8,935 nucleotides of DNA from Neisseriaceae bacterium (GTDB lineage Bacteria; Pseudomonadota; Gammaproteobacteria; Burkholderiales; Neisseriaceae), in contig JAFWUA010000003.1 in assembly GCA_017518785.1 (NCBI GenBank), positions 1-8,935 on the forward strand. The letters run 5' to 3'. The notes under the pieces are model-generated. The model was given only the letters and a program-made list of their open reading frames with translations. It did not search any database and was not told the DNA's origin. Position numbers and translations under genes: made by a program. Positions 1 through 5,601 of the stretch are shown piece by piece (the stretch's first letter is position 1; every line of letters begins with the position of its first letter).

Positions 1-322
1 CTCTTTCAATACGATTTACCACGTCTAAACCGCAATTATGAGCAATATCGGTAGCTTTGGACGACCATGGAGACACCGTTCCCAAACGCGGAGTAATTAA
101 AAAACCATTATCAAGTTCCGGTGCAGTCAATGATGCTTCCAATAGATTTTCTAAACAGGCTATTTTTTCTTCTGTTAGAACTCGTTTGGTATCAAGTAAA
201 TACCAAAATACTGTTTGAATTTCATCAGCTTGCGGTAAATGATGTTTTTGTGCTTGTTGCAACAGTTTTTCAATACGAAAGTCAGATAAGGCAGTTTCGC
301 CACGGAAAAAAAATACCGACAT
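1..322 (-). CDS. purL: Phosphoribosylformylglycinamidine synthase, N-terminal part (cut by window edge)
   Basis: The first 107 codons of a gene running off the left edge are read from the ATG at 322-320. The product starts MSVFFFRGETALSDFRIEKL and contains TPRLGTVSPWSSKATDIAHNCGL at residues 77-99. This closely matches the N-terminal PurS-like domain of the long, single-chain PurL of Beta- and Gammaproteobacteria, which begins with a similar 'RG..ALS.FR..KLL' block. PurL makes FGAM from FGAR, glutamine and ATP in the cytosol, a step of de novo purine synthesis. The FGAM synthase and glutaminase domains lie outside the window, so activity cannot be judged. The start is supported by alignment to the family start; the ribosome binding site is weak (GGGAT about 9 bases upstream). 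Codons 4-6 (Phe-Phe-Phe) form a run of eight T. The gene lies 48 bp downstream of smpB on the same strand and could be cotranscribed with it. Confidence 0.93.
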   Translation of the reverse strand, partial: MSVFFFRGETALSDFRIEKLLQQAQKHHLPQADEIQTVFWYLLDTKRVLTEEKIACLENLLEASLTAPELDNGFLITPRLGTVSPWSSKATDIAHNCGLDVVNRIER

Positions 323-370
323 TAAAATATCCCAAAAATAAATTTAAAATCAATTTGTTAAACAATAAAA

Positions 371-814
371 CTATCCACGTTTCATTAAACGTTGTTTCTC
401 TCTTTGCCAATCTTTTTCTTTGGCAGCTTCACGTTTATCATGTTGTTTTTTACCTTTTGCCAAACCAATTTCCATTTTGATTCGTCCATGAGAATAATGT
501 AAATCCAATGGCACAATGGTATAACCGCTACGCTCGGTTTTACCAATCAATTTATTGATTTGTGCTTGTTGCAATAATAATTTACGCTGACGTACAGGAT
601 CGCATTTAATATGAGTTGATGCTTGTGGTAATGCGGTAATATGCGAACCAAGCAAATAAAACGCGTCCTTTTTCCAATGAATATAGGATTCTTTTAATTG
701 AACGCGTCCGGCACGAATCGCTTTCACTTCCCAGCCTTGTAATACCAATCCGGCTTCTATTTTGTCTTCAATAAAGTAATCGTGAAACGCTTTTTTATTA
801 TTTGCAATGCTCAT
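371..814 (-). CDS. smpB: SsrA-binding protein SmpB
   Basis: A complete 147-residue protein, near the usual 150-160 for SmpB. SmpB binds tmRNA and delivers it to stalled ribosomes for trans-translation, which tags the nascent chain for ClpXP and other proteases. Visible signatures are the N-terminal [17 protein letters not shown] block, the core [19 protein letters not shown] (residues 22-40), QRKLLL (76-81), the [13 protein letters not shown] block (117-129), and the basic C-terminal tail ([13 protein letters not shown]) that enters the empty mRNA channel. The start at ATG 814-812 fits the family; no strong Shine-Dalgarno sequence precedes it. It lies 64 bp downstream of galE and upstream of purL on the same strand. 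A possible extended -10 lies in the short gap behind galE. The tmRNA gene is not in the window. Confidence 0.97.
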   Translation of the reverse strand: MSIANNKKAFHDYFIEDKIEAGLVLQGWEVKAIRAGRVQLKESYIHWKKDAFYLLGSHITALPQASTHIKCDPVRQRKLLLQQAQINKLIGKTERSGYTIVPLDLHYSHGRIKMEIGLAKGKKQHDKREAAKEKDWQREKQRLMKRG

Positions 815-856
815 AATTTATATTTAATCGTTGTAAGGTTAAAAAAACAAAGCACC

Positions 857-865
857 ATTTTAGCA
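857..865 (-). promoter_or_regulatory. Candidate extended -10 promoter for smpB
   Basis: Read on the minus strand the site is TGCTAAAAT, that is TGN followed by TAAAAT, 42 bases before the smpB ATG. No convincing -35 box is seen at 16-18 bp, which extended -10 promoters can tolerate. It lies just after the galE stop codon, so smpB and purL may have their own start of transcription. This is inference from consensus only. Confidence 0.3.
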
Positions 866-878
866 GAAAACCATCTAT

Positions 879-1892
879 CTAATTATTAGATTGGCTTAAA
901 TACTGTTGCCAATGCCAAGCATCTTTTAACATATCATCAAGATTATACTTGGCTTGCCATTGCAAGATGCGATTAGCCTTGTCAACATTTGCATAGCAGA
1001 TAGCAATATCACCATCACGCCGCTTGGTGATGGAATAAGGAATATGAACCTTATTTACTCGTTCAAAAGATTGAATAATCTCAAAAACAGAATAACCTCT
1101 TCCTGTTCCTAAATTATAAATATGCACACCAGAGTTTTTATGATGCTTGTTCATAGCCAAAATATGACCATAGGCTAAATCTACTACATGAATATAATCA
1201 CGAACACCACTTCCATCGTGCGTTGGATAATCATTTCCAAATACTGATAATTGAGCAAGTTTTCCACTTGCTACTTGGCAAATATACGGCAGAAGATTAT
1301 TAGGTATACCATTGGGAGATTCACCTATCAAGCCAGAAGTATGAGCACCAATCGGATTAAAATAACGCAATACAATCATACTGAAACGTTTATCCGCAGC
1401 TGCTATATCGTGCAAGATGCGTTCCACCATGTATTTGGAAGTACCGTATGGATTAATAGTTTGACCGGTAGGCATATTTTCATATATAGGCAAACTTTGA
1501 GGATTTCCATATACCGTTGCGGTTGAACTAAAAATTAGGGTAAAAACACCTGCCTTTTTCATTGCTTTTATCAAAGAAAGACTGCCGGAAACATTATTAT
1601 CATAATATTCAATAGGATTAAGTACACTATCTCCCACTGATTTTAAGCCAGCAAAGTGCATTACCGCATCAATAGAATGTTTGCTAAAAATATCTTGCAA
1701 AAGAGAAAAATCACGCACATCGCCTTGATAAAACACAAGCTCTCTACCAGTAATAGCATGAATGCGTTTTAAAACATCAGCACTTGAGTTGGATAAATTA
1801 TCCAATACAATCACATGATGATTATTTTCCAATAAACTTACTACCGTATGCGAACCAATATAGCCTGCACCACCGGTTACTAACACCTTCAC
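879..1892 (-). CDS. galE: UDP-glucose 4-epimerase GalE (Cys gatekeeper type)
   Basis: An extended short-chain dehydrogenase of 337 residues when started at GTG 1892-1890. It interconverts UDP-Gal and UDP-Glc with bound NAD and feeds surface polysaccharide and lipooligosaccharide synthesis. The Rossmann motif GGAGYIG is at residues 7-13, the SST at 122-124 (Thr where E. coli has Ser124), and the catalytic Tyr149 and Lys153 lie in NPYGTSK. RYFNPIGAH and PNGIPNNLLPYI follow. The numbering coincides with E. coli GalE, which argues for this GTG rather than the one five codons upstream at 1907. A TATAAT box at 1931-1926 also leaves a sensible leader of about 26 bases only for 1892. The residue aligned with E. 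coli Tyr299 is Cys299 (RRDGDIAICYAN), as in human GALE, so activity on UDP-GlcNAc/GalNAc is predicted. Codons for VSGSL carry a DUS-like word. Confidence 0.95.
   Translation of the reverse strand: MKVLVTGGAGYIGSHTVVSLLENNHHVIVLDNLSNSSADVLKRIHAITGRELVFYQGDVRDFSLLQDIFSKHSIDAVMHFAGLKSVGDSVLNPIEYYDNNVSGSLSLIKAMKKAGVFTLIFSSTATVYGNPQSLPIYENMPTGQTINPYGTSKYMVERILHDIAAADKRFSMIVLRYFNPIGAHTSGLIGESPNGIPNNLLPYICQVASGKLAQLSVFGNDYPTHDGSGVRDYIHVVDLAYGHILAMNKHHKNSGVHIYNLGTGRGYSVFEIIQSFERVNKVHIPYSITKRRDGDIAICYANVDKANRILQWQAKYNLDDMLKDAWHWQQYLSQSNN
1579..1590 (+). repeat. DUS-like word inside galE (AGACTGCCGGAA)
   Basis: This is the variant with A at position 3 of the repeated 12-mer, the same variant used in the tig terminator hairpin. 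It is embedded in galE and, read on the coding strand, gives codons for Val-Ser-Gly-Ser-Leu. It is a single copy with no inverted partner nearby. Confidence 0.6.
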
Positions 1893-1919
1893 AATTATTA
1901 AGCCCACTTAAAATTCAAA

Positions 1920-1969
1920 ATGTGCATTATATAGCCGTTTTATTTAAGAAACGACCACGCAATGCACAT
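1920..1969 (-). promoter_or_regulatory. galE promoter with flanking inverted 9-mers
   Basis: On the minus strand a perfect TATAAT (1931-1926) lies about 34 bases before the preferred galE GTG. The -35 region is weak. A perfect 9-base inverted repeat, ATGTGCATT at 1920-1928 and AATGCACAT at 1961-1969, brackets the promoter, its proximal arm overlapping the -10 box. This could be a two-site operator, but no regulator is visible. The -10 call is fairly good; the operator reading is speculative. Confidence 0.4.
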
Positions 1970-2008
1970 ATAAAATCTGTCGAAAAAGATATTTCTTAAT
2001 TCAAAAAT

Positions 2009-2020
2009 AGTCTGCCGGAA
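2009..2020 (+). repeat. Candidate DNA uptake sequence, single copy
   Basis: An exact AGTCTGCCGGAA, 8 bases downstream of the stop codon of the deacetylase-like gene. It has no good inverted partner; a 9/12 relative (AATCTGTCGAAA) lies at 1974-1985 in the same orientation, so no terminator hairpin forms here. One of seven exact copies in the window. Confidence 0.65.
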
Positions 2021-2028
2021 AAGATTTT

Positions 2029-2991
2029 TTATTCATCAGCATCAGCCAAAACTTTAAGATGTGCAGCTACCGAACGTGCCAATGGGTCTGGGTCATACCC
2101 TCCCTCCAACACTGAAATCAATCTACCTTGACAATATAACTGTGCTTGACGCAACAAATGTTGCGTTATCCAAGTATAGTCAGATTCTATCAAGCCAAAA
2201 TTTCCCATATCATCTTCTCTATGGGCATCGAAACCAGCACCAATGATAATCAACTCTGGATTAAAACGTTCAATTGCTGGTAGCCATTTTTCAACAACTA
2301 CCTCACGATATTCCAAACCACAAGTACCAGCAGGCAATGGAATATTCACAATATTAGGATTGTTGCCCAAAGGCTTATCCCCAGAATATGGAAAAAATGG
2401 GTGCTCAAAGGTAGAAAGCAACATAATCCTTTCATCATTTTTGAAAACATCCTCCGTACCATTGCCATGATGAACATCAAAATCAACAATCAGAATACGT
2501 TTCAAACCATATTTCTGAATAGCATGCATAGCACCAATTCCGGCGTTATTGATAAAGCAAAAACCCATAGGTTTTTCAAGTTCGGCATGATGTCCCGGAG
2601 GGCGGATTGCACAAAACGCATTGGGAGCTTCGCCATTCATAACCATATCAACCGCTTTAATAACTGCACCAGCAGCATAACGCATCGCAAGAACAGTACC
2701 ACTATTCATAGCAGTATCTGTATCCACACGAAATGTACCAACATGAGGAGAAACTGATTCCAAATATTCAATGTAATGCAATGGATGAACTAACGCAATT
2801 TGTTCATTGGTGGCAGGTTCAGGAGTAATGTGTTGTAAAGAATCAAAAATATTTTCTTCAATCAAACGATTCTTAATTGCAACCAAACGTTCCGGAGATT
2901 CTGGGTGTCCTTCACCCATATTATGTCCAAAACAAGCTGGGTGTGTGATATAGGCGGTTGTGCCTTTACTACTATCGGGCCATTCAAACAT
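2029..2991 (-). CDS. Histone-deacetylase-like amidohydrolase (class II HDAC family)
   Basis: A complete 320-residue zinc amidohydrolase of the arginase/deacetylase fold. Motifs in order are GEGHPESPERL (27-36), RPPGHHAE with the catalytic His pair 134/135, GFCFINNAGIGA (143-154), DFDVHHGNGTED (170-181), GAGFDAH (251-257) and LEGGYD (295-300). The inferred zinc ligands are Asp172, His174 and Asp255, and Tyr299 is the transition-state Tyr, so the active site looks intact. Bacterial members remove acetyl or similar acyl groups from small molecules, polyamines or protein lysines. The substrate cannot be told from sequence, so no gene symbol is given. No signal peptide is visible, so it is probably cytosolic. 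It stands alone between galE and a repeat-filled gap, on the same strand as galE but separated by 136 bp and a galE promoter. The start ATG 2991-2989 has a modest GAGTGA upstream. Confidence 0.93.
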   Translation of the reverse strand: MFEWPDSSKGTTAYITHPACFGHNMGEGHPESPERLVAIKNRLIEENIFDSLQHITPEPATNEQIALVHPLHYIEYLESVSPHVGTFRVDTDTAMNSGTVLAMRYAAGAVIKAVDMVMNGEAPNAFCAIRPPGHHAELEKPMGFCFINNAGIGAMHAIQKYGLKRILIVDFDVHHGNGTEDVFKNDERIMLLSTFEHPFFPYSGDKPLGNNPNIVNIPLPAGTCGLEYREVVVEKWLPAIERFNPELIIIGAGFDAHREDDMGNFGLIESDYTWITQHLLRQAQLYCQGRLISVLEGGYDPDPLARSVAAHLKVLADADE

Positions 2992-3024
2992 AGCTATTCA
3001 CTCAAAATTGATAATTAATCACTT

Positions 3025-3053
3025 AATATGCGTTAAATGATACGCTCAATCAA
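3025..3053 (-). promoter_or_regulatory. Candidate promoter for the deacetylase-like gene
   Basis: On the minus strand, TTGATT (3053-3048) and CATATT (3030-3025) are separated by 17 bp, about 34 bases before the start codon. Each box matches consensus at 4 of 6 positions. The region is AT-rich, so chance matches are expected; the call rests on spacing and position. Confidence 0.3.
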
Positions 3054-3120
3054 ATATTATGTGTTAGGTAGATATATTGCATCGCAAAGATTATCAAGGC
3101 TTACAGGACAATTGTTATAA

Positions 3121-3252
3121 GAGACTCCTGCAAAACTCGTCATTCTTCATTTCACGAAGTGAAATGAAGAATCTAACTTATTGTTTGATAAAGATTCTTC
3201 GCTACGCTCAAAATGACGAATAATAGAAAAAATCGAGTTTTGCAAGAGTATC
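3121..3252. mobile_element. MITE-like element, family A, copy 1
   Basis: A 132-bp non-coding element. Its ends, GAGACTCCTGCAAAACTCG (3121-3139) and CGAGTTTTGCAAGAGTATC (3234-3252), are inverted repeats matching at 17 of 19 positions. TATAA stands immediately outside both ends (3116-3120 and 3253-3257) and may be a target duplication, though the region is AT-rich. Inside is a perfect hairpin with 14-bp arms (3142-3155 and 3159-3172, loop GAA), and CGTCATT/AATGACG (3138-3144 and 3212-3218) pair further out, so most of the element could fold. The copy at 7596-7750 is the same family in opposite orientation. It contains no transposase, so it would need one in trans. It fills the upstream side of the 487-bp gap between clpX and the deacetylase-like gene. 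Confidence 0.75.
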
Positions 3253-3263
3253 TATAAATAAAA

Positions 3264-3305
3264 AAGTCTGCCGGAAAACATTATTAATAGCTTTCCGGCA
3301 GACTT
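3264..3305 (-). terminator. Terminator of clpX made from an inverted pair of DUS-like words
   Basis: The arms AAGTCTGCCGGAAA (3264-3277) and its exact complement (3292-3305) form a 14-bp stem with a 14-base loop. Read on the minus strand, from clpX, the stem is followed by TTTTTTATTTATA, a good rho-independent tract; on the plus strand no T-tract follows. Both arms hold an exact AGTCTGCCGGAA. Inverted DUS pairs as terminators are a well-known Neisseriaceae feature. A family B element separates the hairpin from the clpX stop codon. Confidence 0.85.
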
Positions 3306-3447
3306 AAACCTTTGCAAAACTGGTAGATGTGAGTAGAGTTCAAAGTTATATCAACATAAAAATCAAATATATAACAATAAGTTAGGCGAGATTTCGAGTA
3401 ACACACAACGAAGAAATATGCCACAGATGCCAGTTTTGCAAAGGTTT
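3306..3447. mobile_element. MITE-like element, family B, copy 1
   Basis: A 142-bp non-coding element with perfect 18-bp terminal inverted repeats (AAACCTTTGCAAAACTGG at 3306-3323; complement at 3430-3447), extending imperfectly for about 8 more bases. It is homologous along its length to the 165-bp copy at 5384-5548: both share AACTGGTAGATGTG near the left end, TTCAAAGTTATA inside, and CACAGATGCCAG near the right end. No coding capacity. It sits between the clpX stop (3479) and the clpX terminator hairpin, abutting the hairpin arm directly. The flanks CAGACTT and CAGATTC agree at 5 of 7 positions and may be a decayed target duplication. Confidence 0.8.
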
Positions 3448-3478
3448 CAGATTCTATTTGATATTTAGTTAATGAATA

Positions 3479-4705
3479 CTAATCTTCAAAAATTAATTTC
3501 GGTGGATGTTTATTCTCCACAACTGCTTTATTGATAACAACTTTGCGGATATTTTTTTGGTCAGGCAATTGATACATGCTATCCAATAAAATTTCTTCCA
3601 AAACGGAACGTAATCCACGTGCTCCTGTTTTGCGTTCCATAGTTAATTTAGCAATTGCACGCAATGCGGCAGGTTGAATTTCCAACTGCACTCCCTCCAT
3701 AGAAAACAGTGCTTCGTATTGTTTTACCAAAGCATTTTTAGGACGAGTCAGAATATCCACCAATGCCTCTTCGTCTAACTCTTTTAGCGTAGTTAGCACA
3801 GGCAAGCGACCGATTAATTCTGGAATCAAACCATATTTAATCAAATCTTCTGGTTCTACTTGGGCAAATAATTCCCCAATATCTTCCGCTTCTTCTTTAC
3901 TACTAATTGCAGCACCAAAACCAATTCCGCCTTTATCAGAACGGCGGCGAATGATTTTATCCAAACCATCAAAAGCACCACCGCAAATAAATAGAATATT
4001 GGTAGTATCAATATGAATAAAATCTTGATTAGGGTGCTTGCGTCCTCCTTGTGGTGGCACTGCTGCAACTGTACCTTCAATTAATTTCAGCAAAGCTTGT
4101 TGCACACCCTCACCGGAAACATCACGAGTAATAGATGGATTTTCACTTTTACGCGATATTTTATCTATCTCATCAATATAAACAATACCTTGTTGAGCTT
4201 TCTCCACATCAAATTCACAAGTTCCCAAAAGCTTGGTTAAGATTTGTTCTACATCTTCACCAACATAACCTGCTTCGGTTAAAGTGGTAGCGTCTGCCAT
4301 CACAAAAGGAACATTTAATTTACGTGCCAACGTTTGTGCCAACAAGGTTTTACCAGAACCGGTAGGTCCAATTAAAAGAATATTGCTTTTAGAAATTTCA
4401 ACATTACCGACTGCTTTGGGGTATTGCAAACGCTTATAGTGGTTATAAACTGCCACTGCCAAAGATTTTTTTGCATATTCTTGCCCAATTACATACTCGT
4501 CCAGATGTTGAACTATTTCACGTGGAGTAGGCAATTGTTCATTAGCAATAGCCGGTGTATCTTCGGCTTCTTTTTCATTTGCTAATAAATTAGAACATTC
4601 AGAAATACATTTATCACAGATACAAACATGATGTCTGCCCTCTATCAACATCTGAACATCATCTTCGGAACGCTCACAAAAGTCGCATATTTTTTTTTCG
4701 CTCAT
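3479..4705 (-). CDS. clpX: ClpX, ATP-dependent unfoldase subunit of ClpXP
   Basis: A complete 408-residue AAA+ protein (E. coli ClpX has 424). It forms the hexamer that recognises, unfolds and feeds substrates, including SsrA-tagged chains, into ClpP. The N-terminal zinc-binding domain shows Cys7, Cys10, Cys30 and Cys33. The AAA+ core has Walker A GPTGSGKT (113-120), the pore loop GYVG (146-149), Walker B VYIDEID (175-181), RKH (222-224), the ClpP-docking IGF tripeptide (261-263), the arginine finger in LIGRLP (Arg300) and sensor 2 in GARGLR (Arg363). All key residues are present. It starts 6 bp after the clpP stop, so the two form an operon; AAAGG within the clpP end may serve as ribosome binding site. 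Codons 3-6 contain nine A in a row. A MITE-like element and a DUS-type terminator follow the stop codon. Confidence 0.98.
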   Translation of the reverse strand: MSEKKICDFCERSEDDVQMLIEGRHHVCICDKCISECSNLLANEKEAEDTPAIANEQLPTPREIVQHLDEYVIGQEYAKKSLAVAVYNHYKRLQYPKAVGNVEISKSNILLIGPTGSGKTLLAQTLARKLNVPFVMADATTLTEAGYVGEDVEQILTKLLGTCEFDVEKAQQGIVYIDEIDKISRKSENPSITRDVSGEGVQQALLKLIEGTVAAVPPQGGRKHPNQDFIHIDTTNILFICGGAFDGLDKIIRRRSDKGGIGFGAAISSKEEAEDIGELFAQVEPEDLIKYGLIPELIGRLPVLTTLKELDEEALVDILTRPKNALVKQYEALFSMEGVQLEIQPAALRAIAKLTMERKTGARGLRSVLEEILLDSMYQLPDQKNIRKVVINKAVVENKHPPKLIFED

Positions 4706-4711
4706 TTATTT

Positions 4712-5329
4712 TTACGCCTTTACATCTTTGCGATTTGCAATAACTTTATCAATCAGACCATATTCACAAGCTTCATTGGCAGACATAAAATTATCGCGAT
4801 CGGTATCTTTTTCCAATTCACTTAATGGCTTGCCGGCATGATCTGCCATTAACTTATTAAGTTTTTGTTTGATTTTCAGCAATTCTTTGGCATGAATTTC
4901 AATATCAGATGCTTGTCCTGACAAACCACCTAATAAAGGTTGATGAATCATAATTCTACTATTGGGCAGTGCGAAACGTTTTCCTTTGGCACCAGCTGAC
5001 AATAAAAACGCTCCCATACTGGCAGCTTGTCCCAAACATAAAGTAGCCACATCAGGTTTAATAAAATTCATAGTGTCATAAATCGACATACCAGCTGGAA
5101 CCGAACCGCCAGGCGAATTGATATAAAGATAAATATCCTTATCTGGATTTTCACTTTCAAGGAACAGCAATTGAGCCACAACTAAATTGGCACTTTGATC
5201 ATTGACCGGACCTACCATAAACACAATACGCTCTTTCAAAAGCCTTGAATAAATATCATAAGCTCTTTCACCTCTACCGCTTTGTTCAACCACCATTGGT
5301 ACTAATGTATTTTCTATCTCGGTCAACAT
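4712..5329 (-). CDS. clpP: ClpP, ATP-dependent Clp protease proteolytic subunit
   Basis: A 205-residue serine peptidase that forms the two-ring, 14-subunit chamber of ClpXP. The catalytic triad is Ser104 (GQAASMGAF), His129 (RIMIHQP) and Asp179 (DTDRD); the oxyanion-region motif INSPGGSV is at 70-77. The start at ATG 5329-5327 ([11 protein letters not shown]) is preferred over an in-frame TTG six codons upstream, because GAGGAA lies about 7 bases before this ATG and the upstream residues would be encoded by that ribosome binding site. As in E. coli a short N-terminal propeptide is probably removed. clpX follows after 6 bp. Upstream, tig is 272 bp away behind a DUS hairpin and a family B element. 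clpPX transcription may therefore depend on read-through from tig or on its own promoter; none was convincing. Confidence 0.97.
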   Translation of the reverse strand: MLTEIENTLVPMVVEQSGRGERAYDIYSRLLKERIVFMVGPVNDQSANLVVAQLLFLESENPDKDIYLYINSPGGSVPAGMSIYDTMNFIKPDVATLCLGQAASMGAFLLSAGAKGKRFALPNSRIMIHQPLLGGLSGQASDIEIHAKELLKIKQKLNKLMADHAGKPLSELEKDTDRDNFMSANEACEYGLIDKVIANRKDVKA

Positions 5330-5383
5330 TTGATTTCCTCGTATCAATCAGATTCACAACATTACCCAAAAATATTAAGACTG

Positions 5384-5548
5384 AAACCTTTGCCAAACTG
5401 GTAGATGTGTGTGCACTTCAAAGTTATAGTAGTACAGAAAAACGAAGACATAACAAATAGTTATGCAAGTTTTGGCTTCACCGAAACTGCGTTTTCGATA
5501 AACGCATAACGCAGAAATGTATCACAGATGCCAGTTTTGCAAAGGTTT
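5384..5548. mobile_element. MITE-like element, family B, copy 2, inserted at the tig terminator
   Basis: A 165-bp non-coding element with terminal inverted repeats matching at 17 of 18 positions (5384-5401 and 5531-5548). It is flanked by AAGACTG on both sides (5377-5383 and 5549-5555), a likely 7-bp target duplication. The right-hand copy is the outer edge of the DUS hairpin that follows tig. An internal inverted repeat CTGCGTT/AACGCAG near 5487-5514 adds secondary structure and is missing from copy 1, which explains part of the length difference. No coding capacity. Removing the element and one AAGACTG would rejoin the hairpin to an AT-rich T-tract. Confidence 0.82.
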
Positions 5549-5594
5549 AAGACTGCCGGAAAACATATTAAATAATGTTTTCCGGCAGTCTTAA
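5547..5594 (-). terminator. DUS-pair hairpin after tig, apparently split from its T-tract
   Basis: Perfect 20-bp arms (5547-5566 and 5575-5594) with an 8-base loop, 7 bases after the tig stop codon. Both arms carry the variant word AGACTGCCGGAA. In the direction of tig transcription the stem is followed not by T residues but by AAACC of the inserted element. The probable original tract (TTAATATTTTT, minus strand around 5377-5368) is now beyond the element. The hairpin may still act as a weak terminator or 3' end stabiliser. Confidence 0.8.
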
Positions 5595-5601
5595 TCACAT
5601 A

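Noticed and set aside
303..315. Run of eight T (coding strand) at codons 4-6 of purL as a phase-variation switch
   Set aside because: It encodes Phe-Phe-Phe in an intact frame, and an essential-type purine gene is a poor candidate; no supporting signal.
121..480. Plus-strand open frame of 119 codons
   Set aside because: It is antisense to purL and the end of smpB, both clearly recognised families; its product shows no family features and it has no ribosome binding site.
877..891. Palindrome ATCTAATTATTAGAT at the galE stop codon as a terminator
   Set aside because: Short AT-only stem with no loop of usable size and no T-tract on the minus strand afterwards; chance palindrome in AT-rich DNA.
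1890..1907. Upstream GTG at 1907 as the galE start
   Set aside because: It would add five residues before the NAD-binding strand, break the numbering shared with E. coli GalE, and leave only about 12 bases from the predicted transcription start.
1974..1985. AATCTGTCGAAA as another uptake word forming a hairpin with 2009-2020
   Set aside because: It matches only 9 of 12 and is in the same orientation as the neighbour, so it cannot pair with it.
2401..2757. Plus-strand open frame of 118 codons inside the deacetylase-like gene
   Set aside because: It is the opposite strand of the conserved catalytic region (DFDVHHGNG, RPPGHH) and is a shadow of it.
3121..3447. Repeat-rich gap as a CRISPR array or tRNA cluster
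   Set aside because: No regularly spaced direct repeats with unique spacers and no cloverleaf; the repeats are inverted and belong to two MITE-like elements and a terminator.
5327..5347. TTG at 5347 as the clpP start
   Set aside because: The added residues would be encoded by the GAGGAA ribosome binding site of the family-typical ATG start.
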